A stretch of 64,000 nucleotides of DNA from Rhizobium sophoriradicis. Lineage in GTDB: Bacteria; Pseudomonadota; Alphaproteobacteria; Rhizobiales; Rhizobiaceae. A program made the position numbers and the translations under genes. Below the pieces are notes generated by a model. The model did no database searches. It was not told where the DNA came from and saw only the letters and a program-made list of their open reading frames with translations. This document shows, in pieces, positions 44,473 to 53,436 of this stretch. Positions within the stretch are counted from its first letter, which is position 1. Each line of letters opens with the position of its first letter. The stretch lies in NCBI RefSeq assembly GCF_003939025.1, contig NZ_RQIH01000002.1, positions 248,001 through 312,000 on the forward strand. The letters are read 5' to 3'.

Positions 44473-45501
44473 ATGAAGGAACTCTCTGTAGCCGAATTTG
44501 GCCGACGCCTGGCGCATCTGCTCGTCAGCCTGTTCATCCTCTTGTGTGTGACCTTCGTGATCGGCCGCGTCCTGCCCACGGATCCCGTCGGCGCCATCGT
44601 CGGCGAACTCGCCGATCCCGCCGCCTATGCGGCGATGCGGACGCGCCTGGGGCTTGATCTGCCGATCTATCAGCAGTTCTTCCTCTATCTGAACGGCCTC
44701 GCCCATGGTGATTTCGGCACGGCTGTGCTCACCGGCAATCCCGTTTCTTCGGACCTCGCACAGGCCTTTCCCGCGACATTCGAACTTGCGACGCTGGCGG
44801 TGATCATTTCGACCTTCGTCGGCGTGCCGCTCGGCCTGGTCGCGGCGCTGTTTCGCGACAGCCTGATCGACAAGATCGCCCGGGTTGTCGCCCTCGTCGG
44901 CCATTCGATCCCGGTCTTCTGGTTCGGTATCGTCGGACTCGTCATCTTCTATGCCGGCCTGAACTGGGTCGGCGGGCCGGGCAGGGTTGACGTCTTCTAC
45001 GAGGGGCTGGTCACACCGCAGACCGGTCTGCTGCTGGTCGACAGCCTGCTGCAGGGCGAGACCGAAATCTTCTGGAACGCGCTCGGCCACATCATTCTTC
45101 CGGCCATCATCCTTGCCTATGCGGCGATGGCATACATCACCCGCATGACCCGCAGCTTCACGCTGGAGCAGCTGAGCCAGGATTATGTCATTGCCGCCCG
45201 CGCCAAGGGTGTCAGCCCGACCGGCACGGTTCTGCGCCATGTCCTGCCGAATATTGCGGTGCAGCTGATCACCATCCTTGCCATTTCCTATGGCGGGCTG
45301 CTCGAAGGCGCCGTCGTCACCGAGATCGTCTTCTCCTGGCCGGGCATCGGCCAATATATGACGAACGCGCTGATGATCGGAGACATGAACGCTATCGTCG
45401 CAGCCACCATCATCGTTGGATTCATCTTCATGTTCCTGAACTTCCTGGCCGATGTCGCCTACGCCCTGCTCGATCCGCGCATGCGGGAGGCGACCCGATG
45501 A
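44473..45501 (+). CDS. DppB-like ABC permease
   Basis: This 342-residue inner-membrane protein has six spans. DppB/OppB marks are VIGRVLPTDPVGAIVGE near the start, the periplasmic loop after span 1 and RAKGVSPTGTVLRHVLPN in the EAA loop. Its end overlaps the next start by four bases (ATGA at 45498-45501). Confidence 0.93.
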   Translation: MKELSVAEFGRRLAHLLVSLFILLCVTFVIGRVLPTDPVGAIVGELADPAAYAAMRTRLGLDLPIYQQFFLYLNGLAHGDFGTAVLTGNPVSSDLAQAFPATFELATLAVIISTFVGVPLGLVAALFRDSLIDKIARVVALVGHSIPVFWFGIVGLVIFYAGLNWVGGPGRVDVFYEGLVTPQTGLLLVDSLLQGETEIFWNALGHIILPAIILAYAAMAYITRMTRSFTLEQLSQDYVIAARAKGVSPTGTVLRHVLPNIAVQLITILAISYGGLLEGAVVTEIVFSWPGIGQYMTNALMIGDMNAIVAATIIVGFIFMFLNFLADVAYALLDPRMREATR

Positions 45502-46400
45502 GCGACGCCGTCCACAGCGAGATCCGGATCCGCCCGCCGAGCATGCCGAGCCGCGTTGCCGCCTCGTTCGGGCGCGCCGGCCGCAAACTGGCCGACGAGC
45601 CGCTCGGTCTTGCCGGCTTCGTCATTCTCGGCCTGCTTTGCATCGTCGCGATTTTCGCGCCGCTTCTGGCGCCCTACGATCCCACAATCCAGGCGCTTGG
45701 TGATGCCTTGCAGCCTCCAAGCCTTGCGCATCTGGCCGGCACCGACGAATTCGGCCGCGATATCTTGAGCCGCCTGATCTTCGGCACCCGCATCACCATC
45801 CAGACAGTGCTCTCGGTGTCCCTGATCGTCGGGCCGATCGGATTACTGATTGGCGTCGTCGCCGGTTTCTTCGGCGGCAATATCGACGCCCTCCTGATGC
45901 GCGCCACCGATATCGTGCTGTCATTCCCCTCGCTGATCCTGGCGCTTGCCTTTGCCGCCGCGCTCGGCGCCGGTCTCGGCACGGCGATCATCGCCATTTC
46001 GCTGACGGCCTGGCCGCCGATTGCCAGGCTTGCCCGCGCCGAAGCGCTGGTCGTCAGAAATGCCGATTATGTGGTCGCTGCCCGCCTTTACGGCGCTTCG
46101 CCGCTGCGCATCCTGCTGCTCTATATCGCGCCCATGTGCATTCCATCGGTGATCGTCCGCCTGACCCTCAACATGGCCGGCATCATCCTGACGGCCGCCT
46201 CGCTCGGCTTCCTCGGCCTCGGTGCTCAGCCGCCGGCGCCGGAATGGGGGGCGATGATCTCCAACGGCCGCAAGTTCATGCTCGATTACTGGTGGGTCGC
46301 CGTCATGCCGGGTATCGCCATCCTGCTGACGAGCCTTGCCTTCAACATCGCCGGAGATGCTCTGCGCGACATTCTGGATCCCCGCCATGCCAGATCGTGA
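45498..46400 (+). CDS. DppC-like ABC permease
   Basis: This 300-residue protein has the DppC/OppC N-terminal arm and six spans. LAGTDEFGRDILSRLIFGTR is the family-typical periplasmic segment, and AARLYGASPLRILLLYIAP is the EAA loop that contacts the ATPases. It forms the channel with the preceding permease. Confidence 0.93.
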   Translation: MSDAVHSEIRIRPPSMPSRVAASFGRAGRKLADEPLGLAGFVILGLLCIVAIFAPLLAPYDPTIQALGDALQPPSLAHLAGTDEFGRDILSRLIFGTRITIQTVLSVSLIVGPIGLLIGVVAGFFGGNIDALLMRATDIVLSFPSLILALAFAAALGAGLGTAIIAISLTAWPPIARLARAEALVVRNADYVVAARLYGASPLRILLLYIAPMCIPSVIVRLTLNMAGIILTAASLGFLGLGAQPPAPEWGAMISNGRKFMLDYWWVAVMPGIAILLTSLAFNIAGDALRDILDPRHARS

Positions 46401-46416
46401 AAAGAAAGATCGTGAC

Positions 46417-47256
46417 ATGCAAGATCTTCAACCTGTTCTCTCCGTCAAGGATTTGACCGTCCGCTTCGGACGGGGTGCTGTGCCCGCGGTCTCCAGTGTC
46501 AGCTTCGATGTCGGGCGCGAACGTGTCGGCATCGTTGGCGAATCCGGTTCCGGCAAGTCGACGACCGGGCGCGCTGTCATGCGCCTGTTGCCGCCGGCTG
46601 CAATCGTCTCCGCCGAACGCCTCGATCTTGGCGGCAGTTCGCTGCTTGCCAAGACCGAGCGCCAGATGGGGGCGCTGCGCGGCAAGGATATCGCGCTGAT
46701 CATGCAGGATCCGCGTTATTCCCTGAACCCGGTGCTGTCGATCGGCAAGCAGATCGCCGAGGCCGCCCGTCTTCACCTCGGCCTTCGCGGCAAGCAGGCG
46801 CAGGATGCCGTCCGCGCCATGCTGGAGCGTGTGCGCATCAGCGATCCCGATCGGGTCATGGCGCTTTATCCCCATCAAATATCGGGCGGCATGGGCCAGC
46901 GCGTGATGATCGCCATGATGCTCTTGGCGCGGCCGAAGCTCGTCATCGCCGACGAACCGACCTCGGCGCTCGATGTCAGTGTCCGAAAGGACGTGCTGCT
47001 GCTGCTTGACAAGCTGGTGCGCGAAAACAATTCCGGCCTGCTTTTGATCAGCCATGACATCCGCATGGTCGCGGCCTTCTGCGAACGCATCATCGTCATG
47101 TATGCCGGCCGCATTGTCGAGACGCTGACCAGTCTTGAGGAGGCCCGCCATCCCTATACCCGCGGGCTGATATCGGCGCTGCCCGACCCAAAGAACCCGG
47201 TTCGCCGGCTCGCCGTTCTCGACAGGGCGAAACTCGATCTGGAGACGGCGCAATGA
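46417..47256 (+). CDS. DppD-like ABC ATPase
   Basis: This 279-residue ATPase has Walker A GESGSGKST, signature ISGGMGQRVMIAMM and Walker B LVIADEPTSALDV. Translation probably starts at ATG 46417; an earlier in-frame ATG at 46387 lies inside the permease gene. The usual Dpp/Opp C-terminal iron-sulfur cysteine tail is missing: the protein ends soon after HPYTRGLISALPDPKNP, shorter than E. coli DppD. It overlaps the next gene by four bases. Confidence 0.9.
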   Translation: MQDLQPVLSVKDLTVRFGRGAVPAVSSVSFDVGRERVGIVGESGSGKSTTGRAVMRLLPPAAIVSAERLDLGGSSLLAKTERQMGALRGKDIALIMQDPRYSLNPVLSIGKQIAEAARLHLGLRGKQAQDAVRAMLERVRISDPDRVMALYPHQISGGMGQRVMIAMMLLARPKLVIADEPTSALDVSVRKDVLLLLDKLVRENNSGLLLISHDIRMVAAFCERIIVMYAGRIVETLTSLEEARHPYTRGLISALPDPKNPVRRLAVLDRAKLDLETAQ

Positions 47257-47996
47257 TCAATGTCCGTGATCTCGATGTCGTCTTTTCCTCCGGGAATTCC
47301 AGCAACCATGTCGTCAGGGGCATCAGCTTCGAGGTGAAGCGGGGTGAGACGCTTGGCATCGTCGGCGAATCCGGCTGCGGCAAATCGACGGTGCTGCGTT
47401 GCCTCGCCGGCATGGAGGCCGGTTGGACCGGTCAGATCGCGCTTGGCGGCAAACCGATCGGCAAGAAGCGCTCCCGCGAGGAACTGACGTCGGCACAGAT
47501 GGTGTTTCAGGATCCTTACGGCTCGCTGCATCCCCGCCATCGCATCGGCACGGCGCTTGCCGAGCCGCTGCGCGCCATGCGCCATTCCGATATCTGGCCG
47601 AAGGTCGAAAGGGCACTGATCCAGGTGGGCCTGCCGGCCAGCTTCGCCAATCGTTTTCCGCATGAGCTTTCCGGCGGCCAGCGGCAGCGCGTGGCGATCG
47701 CCCGGGCGCTGATCCTGTCGCCGCCCATCCTGCTGCTCGACGAGCCGACATCGGCGCTCGACGTCTCCGTCCAGGCCGAAATCCTCAATCTGCTGGCCGA
47801 TCAGCGTGAGGAAAAGGGGCTGACCTATCTGCTCGTCAGCCACGATCTCGCAGTGATCGCCCATATGTGCGACCGGGTGCTGATCATGAAGAACGGCGGC
47901 TTCGTCGACGAACTGACCAAGGAGGATCTGCAGGCCGGCACCACCCATGATGCCTATGCGCGCGAGCTGTTCGAGGCGAGCTTCATCGCGGCTTGA
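47253..47996 (+). CDS. DppF-like ABC ATPase
   Basis: This 247-residue ATPase has Walker A GESGCGKST, Q-loop MVFQDPYGSLHPRH, signature [13 protein letters not shown] and Walker B ILLLDEPTSALDVS. Like its partner it lacks a long C-terminal cysteine tail. Last gene of the five-gene operon; a palindromic repeat and the convergent lacI-type gene follow. Confidence 0.92.
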   Translation: MINVRDLDVVFSSGNSSNHVVRGISFEVKRGETLGIVGESGCGKSTVLRCLAGMEAGWTGQIALGGKPIGKKRSREELTSAQMVFQDPYGSLHPRHRIGTALAEPLRAMRHSDIWPKVERALIQVGLPASFANRFPHELSGGQRQRVAIARALILSPPILLLDEPTSALDVSVQAEILNLLADQREEKGLTYLLVSHDLAVIAHMCDRVLIMKNGGFVDELTKEDLQAGTTHDAYARELFEASFIAA

Positions 47997-48044
47997 TAAC
48001 CTCTGCCTCTTGCCGTTGCTGTCCGGTTCGCACCGATCGCTCTT

Positions 48045-48202
48045 GCCCCTCACCCTACCGACCGGGGTCGAGCCATCCGATCCGTCCTTCGGACCCCCGT
48101 AAACGGGGCGAGGGGACGTGCCATGTGAGAGGTGGACAACGGACGGCGGCATGTCTCTTCGCACGTTTACGGGGAGAAGGTGCCGGCAGGCGGATGAGGG
48201 GC
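48045..48202. repeat. Composite palindromic repeat between convergent genes
   Basis: The part 48167-48202 repeats the GGGGAGAAGGTGCCGGCAGGCGGATGAGGGG core found at 39744 and, inverted, at 39920. CGTAAACG near 48098 and CGTTTACG near 48163 are complementary, so the block can fold on itself. It lies in the 235-base gap between the DppF-like gene and the convergent LacI-type gene. Confidence 0.7.
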
Positions 48203-48231
48203 GGGTGCCCGCAATCTCTCGGCCGAGATCA

Positions 48232-49287
48232 TCAGCGATCTGCCGGCGCCGCAGCAGGCCGACTGACAGCCGCCACACTGCCCCTTTCGACGAGATGGCA
48301 GGCAAGCTCGACCCGCCGGCGCGGCGCGGCAAGGCCGAGCATCATGTCGCGCAGGAGATCGAGCGCAGTGGCGCCGAGTTCGCGCATCGGAATATGCACC
48401 GTCGAAAGCGGCGGGTTGAGAAAGGCCGATTGCGGCAGGTCGTCGATGCCCATGACGGAAATGTCCTGTGGTACCGCATATCCCATCGCCTGCAATCCAC
48501 GCATGGCGCCATTGGCAAGGCTGTCGCCCGCCGTCAGAACGGCGGTGAAGGTGAGGCCCTTGTCGCGCACGAGGCGGGTGATGGCTTCGGCGCCGAGTTC
48601 CGGCAGCCAGTCGTCGACCTCGAGCACCAGCTCGGCACCGGCCTTCAGCCCGTGATGCAGCAGGGCATCACGCCAGCCCTCCAGGCGCCGCTCGATCGTC
48701 CGCCGGCCCGGGCGCAGCATGAAAAGGATCTGTCGATGCCCGGCCTCGATCAGCCGCTCGGCGGCAATGAAGGCGGCCGAGCGGTTGCAGGGCGTGACAC
48801 TCGAAAGCCGCATATAGGGGTCGTCGGTATTGACCAGCACGACCGGTTTTCCCAAGCGGGCAGCCGCCGCCAGCATATCCTCCTCGTCGACGGTCAGGAT
48901 CAGCATGCCGCCAAAGCTCGGATCGTCGCGCATCTCGGCAATGATGCGGGCTTCGTCTGCCTTGTCGGCGACTGGGCGCATCGCCATCTCGATGCCGAGG
49001 GCGGCCGCGCGCGCATTTAGGCCCTCGAGGACGTAGAGGGTGAACTGGTTGCGGACATAATCGATCATCGCCGCGCCGGAGGCGACGAGCATGACCTTCT
49101 TGCCGGCGACACTGGCCGGCAGGGCGTAGCTAACGGCACTGGCCGTTTCCAGGACCAGCTTGCGGATCTCGGGTCTGACGCCCTTTTCGCCGGCAAGCGC
49201 TCGCGACACCGTGCTGATCGACACCCCGCATCGGGCGGCGATGTCGTCGAGGCGCGTGCGCCTGCCTTTCTTCTGGTCCGGGGCCAT
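48232..49287 (-). CDS. LacI-family transcriptional regulator
   Basis: This 351-residue protein has the N-terminal LacI HTH (LDDIAARCGVSISTVSRAL) and hinge, then a periplasmic-binding-protein-like effector domain (GGMLILTVDEED, GIDDLPQSAFLNPPLSTV). It is divergent from the 840-residue protein gene and should regulate that gene and the sugar ABC transporter behind it. A TTGCGCAA palindrome with central CG, typical of LacI-type sites, lies about 50 bases before its start. Confidence 0.92.
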   Translation of the reverse strand: MAPDQKKGRRTRLDDIAARCGVSISTVSRALAGEKGVRPEIRKLVLETASAVSYALPASVAGKKVMLVASGAAMIDYVRNQFTLYVLEGLNARAAALGIEMAMRPVADKADEARIIAEMRDDPSFGGMLILTVDEEDMLAAAARLGKPVVLVNTDDPYMRLSSVTPCNRSAAFIAAERLIEAGHRQILFMLRPGRRTIERRLEGWRDALLHHGLKAGAELVLEVDDWLPELGAEAITRLVRDKGLTFTAVLTAGDSLANGAMRGLQAMGYAVPQDISVMGIDDLPQSAFLNPPLSTVHIPMRELGATALDLLRDMMLGLAAPRRRVELACHLVERGSVAAVSRPAAAPADR

Positions 49288-49331
49288 GTCGTTTTCCTCG
49301 CTCCCACTCCTTTATGCAAAAATCTTTCAGA

Positions 49332-49339
49332 TTGCGCAA
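49332..49339. promoter_or_regulatory. LacI-type operator candidate
   Basis: TTGCGCAA at 49332-49339 is a perfect palindrome with central CG, set in AGATTGCGCAAATG in the divergent gap between the LacI-type regulator and the 840-residue gene. It is short, so chance occurrence is possible. Confidence 0.45.
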
Positions 49340-49474
49340 ATGGAATGCCTATGCACAATTGCCATTGAGGAGTCCGCAACAACCGGCAAAGCAGGGAGGC
49401 TTTGAAGATGCGGCTTGACCGCCATCCATGCGTCGGCGTTTTCTCGGAAATCCCAAGGCCGGAGCAGATTTCAG

Positions 49475-51997
49475 ATGGCCGCTGAGCAGCAAGCCCGTCT
49501 CCGCCGCGAGACTGCAAAGAATAGTCCGATCGTCTATTGGCAGCTCGGCCATCTCTCGCAGGCGCGATACGATGTCGCCGACCGTCCGATGGAAGGCAGG
49601 ATGGATCCGTTTTTCTTCGTCACCAAGACGAAGAACTTCATTCCGCATGAATATCCCTGCCGCACCGAATTCAAGAATGCTTTTTCCGGCCGGCGGCCGC
49701 AGCCGGCAGCCGGCTTCGAGGCCGTCCGCTGGTGGCTGCCCTTTGCCTCGCCGCGTGTCGATCTCTCCGGATTCTGGTTTCGTCCGACACGCATCGGCTG
49801 CTGGGCGCGCACCTTCCTCAATGCCCGCACGGCCGGGCCTGCTAACCTCCGCCTGTCGACCTGCGGCGGCGCCATCCTCTTCGTCAATGGCAGCGAGCAG
49901 GGCTTCATAGCGCCTTACGAGCGCAACCTCGAAGCCCAGCAGACCTTCGAGGTTGAGCTGACGGCCGGCCTCAACGAGATCCGCATCTATTTCGACGATC
50001 TCGCCGAGCGCGACGCCCGCTTCTATTTCCAGCTGGACTATCTCGACGGGCCCGAAGTCGAAACATCGCTTCCCGTTCCGATCGCCGCCGATGCGGCGGA
50101 CGGGCTGGAGGCGATCCTCGAAGGCATGCGCTTCGACCGCACCGCCTATCTCGGCGAGGACGTGACGATCCTGTTTCCCGCGCCGCTGCCGGTATCGCTG
50201 AACTGCCATGTCGAGATCGAGGGCGACTTCATGTCGGTCGAACGCTTCGACTATGATTTCGCGCTGGAAGCGGGGGCAACCAGGCTGGAACTCGGCACTT
50301 CGGCTGATATGCCCGCCGATTTCCGCCATTTCCGCATCACCTTCAAGACAGGCGAACTTTGGCTTGGCCGCACGCTGGGCGTCGAGATCTGTCATCCCCA
50401 CCGTCAGGGGCCGGCGCCCACCGCGCTTGATGAGCGTGTCGTCGAGGCGCTTGAAGAAGTCGCCGCCCATTCCGAGCCGGACACGGTCTGCGCTTTCGCA
50501 CGCCTGGCGCTGGGGCAGGGCGGCGAGCAGACCGAGACGATGATTTCGGCCATGCTGCCGGTCATCGAGGATTGTCACGACTGCGCCGATTTCGTGCTGG
50601 TGCCGCTGCTCTTTGCCTATACGCACTGGAGCGAGCTGCTGTCACCGGCGCTACGCGACAGGATCGAGCGGGCGGTCCTCAATTACCGCTATTGGATGGA
50701 CGAGCCGGGCAACGACGTTCAGTGGTATTTTTCGGAAAACCATGCGCTGCTCTTCCATACCGCCGCTTATCTCGGCGGCAGGCTGTTTCCTGATGCCATC
50801 TTCGTCCGTTCCGGCCGCACCGGCGCTGAGCAGATGAAGGTCGGCGAAGAGCGGATCCGCGCCTGGCTCGATCATTTCGAACGCTGGGAAATGGCCGAGT
50901 GGAATTCCGTTCCCTATTTCCCGATCGACTTGAAGGGCCTGACGGCGCTCGCCGCTTGCGCGCCGGATGAGACGATCCGCGCCCGGGCCAGCGCCAGCAT
51001 CGTCCGCTTGATGGAAATCGTCGCCCGCTCGGCCCATCACGGCATGCTGACCGGCAGCCAGGGCCGCTCCTACGAACATACGCTGCGCCCAGGCCGCTCG
51101 GTCGAGCTGTCGGCCATCGCCCGGCTGCTCTGGGGTCGCGGCTGGTACGGCCGGCGCGTCCATGCGCTGCCGCAGCTTGCCGTCTGCATCCGCGATCATG
51201 GCCTGCAGTTCCCCGAGGCGCTCGCCGAAATGGCCGCGCACCAGTCCGACGACGCGCAGGAATGGACCTTCTCCCAGGGCGAAAATCGGTTCGCCGCCCT
51301 CTATCACTACAAGACGCGCGACACCGCGCTCGGCACCATCGCCCATTACCGCCCCGGCGCCTGGGGCTATCAGGAAACGGTGCTGCACCTGCGCTTAGGT
51401 CAACGGCCGGAAGCGCAGATCTGGATCAACCATCCCGGCGAAACCATCCAGTTCGGTTACGGCCGGCCGAGCTTCTGGGGCGGCTGCGGAACGCTGCCGC
51501 GCGTGCATCAATATCGCGATCTAGCGATCCTCGATTTCGAGATCCACGAGGGCCAGCCGGATTTCACCCATGCCTGGTTCCCGCTGGAGGCTTTCGACGA
51601 GGCGGCGGTCGATGCCAATCTGGCGCTCGCCCGCTCCGGCGGCGGCGTCGCCATGCTGATCGGCAACGGACCGCTGGAGCCGGTGAAGCAGGGCCCGACC
51701 ACCGATGTCGAGCTGCGGCTTGCCGGCCGCCGGAGCCGCTGGATCGTCCGTCTCTCCGATCTCGGTCGCGAAGGCGGCCTTGACGGCATGCAGGCGCGTT
51801 TCGCCAGCCTTAGGGCCCGCCGCACTAATGAGGGCGCATTGATCGTCATCGATCCGGATTACGGCGAGGTTGTCTTCGAGGAGGACGGCACTGTGCGCGC
51901 CGAAGGCCGCATTCTTCGTCCCTCGGACTGGTCGGTGCGGGGAGACGCGGTACATCTAAAGATACCGGGCAGGCAGCTTCGCCGCGCCGCCTCGTAA
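49475..51997 (+). CDS. Uncharacterised 840-residue cytoplasmic protein of a sugar-uptake locus
   Basis: No signal peptide or membrane span is seen. The N-terminal third (about 1-310) is rich in short beta strands and contains GLNEIRIYFDDLAERDARFYF, like a jelly-roll/carbohydrate-binding module. The middle (about 320-600) is helical with WYFSENH at residues 417-423 and SYEHTLRPGRSVELSAIARLL-type repeats, suggesting an alpha-toroid like those of polysaccharide lyases and GH families. The C-terminal quarter returns to beta. I infer a glycoside-cleaving or lyase enzyme acting on the sugar imported by the transporter behind it. The start could be TTG 49415; a 25-codon frame at 49408 with a better ribosome site overlaps this start. 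Confidence 0.75.
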   Translation: MAAEQQARLRRETAKNSPIVYWQLGHLSQARYDVADRPMEGRMDPFFFVTKTKNFIPHEYPCRTEFKNAFSGRRPQPAAGFEAVRWWLPFASPRVDLSGFWFRPTRIGCWARTFLNARTAGPANLRLSTCGGAILFVNGSEQGFIAPYERNLEAQQTFEVELTAGLNEIRIYFDDLAERDARFYFQLDYLDGPEVETSLPVPIAADAADGLEAILEGMRFDRTAYLGEDVTILFPAPLPVSLNCHVEIEGDFMSVERFDYDFALEAGATRLELGTSADMPADFRHFRITFKTGELWLGRTLGVEICHPHRQGPAPTALDERVVEALEEVAAHSEPDTVCAFARLALGQGGEQTETMISAMLPVIEDCHDCADFVLVPLLFAYTHWSELLSPALRDRIERAVLNYRYWMDEPGNDVQWYFSENHALLFHTAAYLGGRLFPDAIFVRSGRTGAEQMKVGEERIRAWLDHFERWEMAEWNSVPYFPIDLKGLTALAACAPDETIRARASASIVRLMEIVARSAHHGMLTGSQGRSYEHTLRPGRSVELSAIARLLWGRGWYGRRVHALPQLAVCIRDHGLQFPEALAEMAAHQSDDAQEWTFSQGENRFAALYHYKTRDTALGTIAHYRPGAWGYQETVLHLRLGQRPEAQIWINHPGETIQFGYGRPSFWGGCGTLPRVHQYRDLAILDFEIHEGQPDFTHAWFPLEAFDEAAVDANLALARSGGGVAMLIGNGPLEPVKQGPTTDVELRLAGRRSRWIVRLSDLGREGGLDGMQARFASLRARRTNEGALIVIDPDYGEVVFEEDGTVRAEGRILRPSDWSVRGDAVHLKIPGRQLRRAAS

Positions 51998-52036
51998 ACG
52001 ACATGCCCGGCAGGTGGAGGACCGGCCGGACCTGCT

Positions 52037-52136
52037 GCATAATTCCTTAGATCGGAATCGATTTAAGGATAAAATTATGCAGCAATTCAAAGTGTTACAG
52101 CGTCCTTTGCGCGTCTGAAAAGACGCGCGGCGCTGT
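52037..52136. repeat. Two adjacent hairpins in the gap before the sugar-binding-protein gene
   Basis: Hairpin 1 (52037-52080): GCATAATT pairs with AATTATGC, and CCTTAgATCG with CGATtTAAGG inside. Hairpin 2 (52097-52136): ACAGCG pairs with CGCTGT, and GCGCGTCT with AGACGCGC around a GAAA loop. The pair fills most of the 168-base gap between the 840-residue protein gene and the transporter genes. No U-tract follows, so it is not a standard terminator. Confidence 0.75.
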
Positions 52137-52165
52137 AGGAATTCATCGGTCAAGAGGAGGAGAAA

Positions 52166-53425
52166 ATGACCAGAATGAAATCGATCGGCGCGGCCTTTGC
52201 CGCGGTTCTGTTGAGTTCCGTGGCTGCCCATGCCGGCGACGTGCGCATCATGTGGTATTCCGATGGCGGCGAAGGCGCTGTCATCAAGGACTTGCTGTCG
52301 CGCTTCTCCAAGGCCAATCCCGACGTCAACGTCATCCTCGACGAAGTCTCCTACGATGTCGTCAAGGAACAGCTGCCGGTGCAGCTCGAAGCCGGCAAGG
52401 GGCCCGACATCGCCCGCGTCACCAATCTGAAGGCGCAGGCGCAGCACTGGCTCGATCTTCGCCCGCTGCTGGCCGATGCGAAATATTGGGACGACAATTT
52501 CGGCGCCCAGGCCGACTGGATGCGTCCCGACGGCTCGAACGCCATTACCGGCTTCATGACCCAGCTGACGCTGACCGGCGGCTTCGTCAACAAGACGCTG
52601 TTCGAGCAGGCCGGTGTCGAAATCCCCGGCCCGAAGGCCACCTGGGATGATTGGGCAGCGGCCGCCAAGAAGGTCGCCGACAGCCAGAAGGTCTTCGCCA
52701 TGGCGATCGACCGCTCCGGGCACCGCGTCTCCGGCCCTAATATCTCCTACGGCGCCAACTACATCGGCTCCGACGGCAAGCCGGCGCCAATCGATCAGGG
52801 CGCCAAGGAGTTCCTCAGCCGCTTCGTCAAGTGGAACGAGGAGGGCATCGTCAACAAGGATGTCTGGGTGAGTGCGGCCGGCACCACCTATCGCGCCGCG
52901 GCCGAGGACTTCATCAATGGCGGCCTTGCCTATTATTACTCCGGCAGCTGGCAGATTTCGGCCTTCGCCCAGAAGATCGGCGACAGTTTCGACTGGGTGA
53001 TGGCGGGAAGCCCGTGCGGCACGGCCGCCTGCACCGGCATGCTCGGCGGCGCCGGTCTGGTCGCCGTCAAATACACCCAGAACCCGAAGGACGTCGCCAA
53101 GGTGATGGATTACCTGGCAAGTGCCGACGTGCAGAAGGAATTTGCCGAGCGCAGCCTGTTCATTCCGGCGCATAAGGGTGTGGCCGCCGGCCAGATGGAC
53201 TTCAAGACCGACAATCAGCATGTGCAGGCGGCGCTGAAGGCCTTCGTCGAATCGTCCGGCCAGACGGCCGCACCCGCAGTCAAACTGCCGGGCTGGAAGT
53301 GGTCGGACGCCTATTACAGCGCCATCGTCGCCCGCATCAGCCAGGTGATCGCCGGCGAAATGAAGCTTGACGACGCCTATGCCCGCATCGACGAGGACAT
53401 CAAGGCCAAGGTCGCCGGCAACTGA
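52166..53425 (+). CDS. Sugar-binding protein of ABC transporter
   Basis: AGAGGAGGAGAAA precedes the ATG; 419 residues with signal peptide ending SSVAAHAGDV. It has the family-1 solute-binding pattern (IMWYSDGGEGAVIKDLLSRF, LEAGKGPDIARV, AYYYSGSWQISAFAQ). It is the first gene of a four-gene transporter cluster behind the 840-residue protein; two internal cysteines (SPCGTAACTG) may form a disulfide. The ligand is unknown. Confidence 0.92.
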   Translation: MTRMKSIGAAFAAVLLSSVAAHAGDVRIMWYSDGGEGAVIKDLLSRFSKANPDVNVILDEVSYDVVKEQLPVQLEAGKGPDIARVTNLKAQAQHWLDLRPLLADAKYWDDNFGAQADWMRPDGSNAITGFMTQLTLTGGFVNKTLFEQAGVEIPGPKATWDDWAAAAKKVADSQKVFAMAIDRSGHRVSGPNISYGANYIGSDGKPAPIDQGAKEFLSRFVKWNEEGIVNKDVWVSAAGTTYRAAAEDFINGGLAYYYSGSWQISAFAQKIGDSFDWVMAGSPCGTAACTGMLGGAGLVAVKYTQNPKDVAKVMDYLASADVQKEFAERSLFIPAHKGVAAGQMDFKTDNQHVQAALKAFVESSGQTAAPAVKLPGWKWSDAYYSAIVARISQVIAGEMKLDDAYARIDEDIKAKVAGN

Positions 53426-53436
53426 CGGAACAGCGC

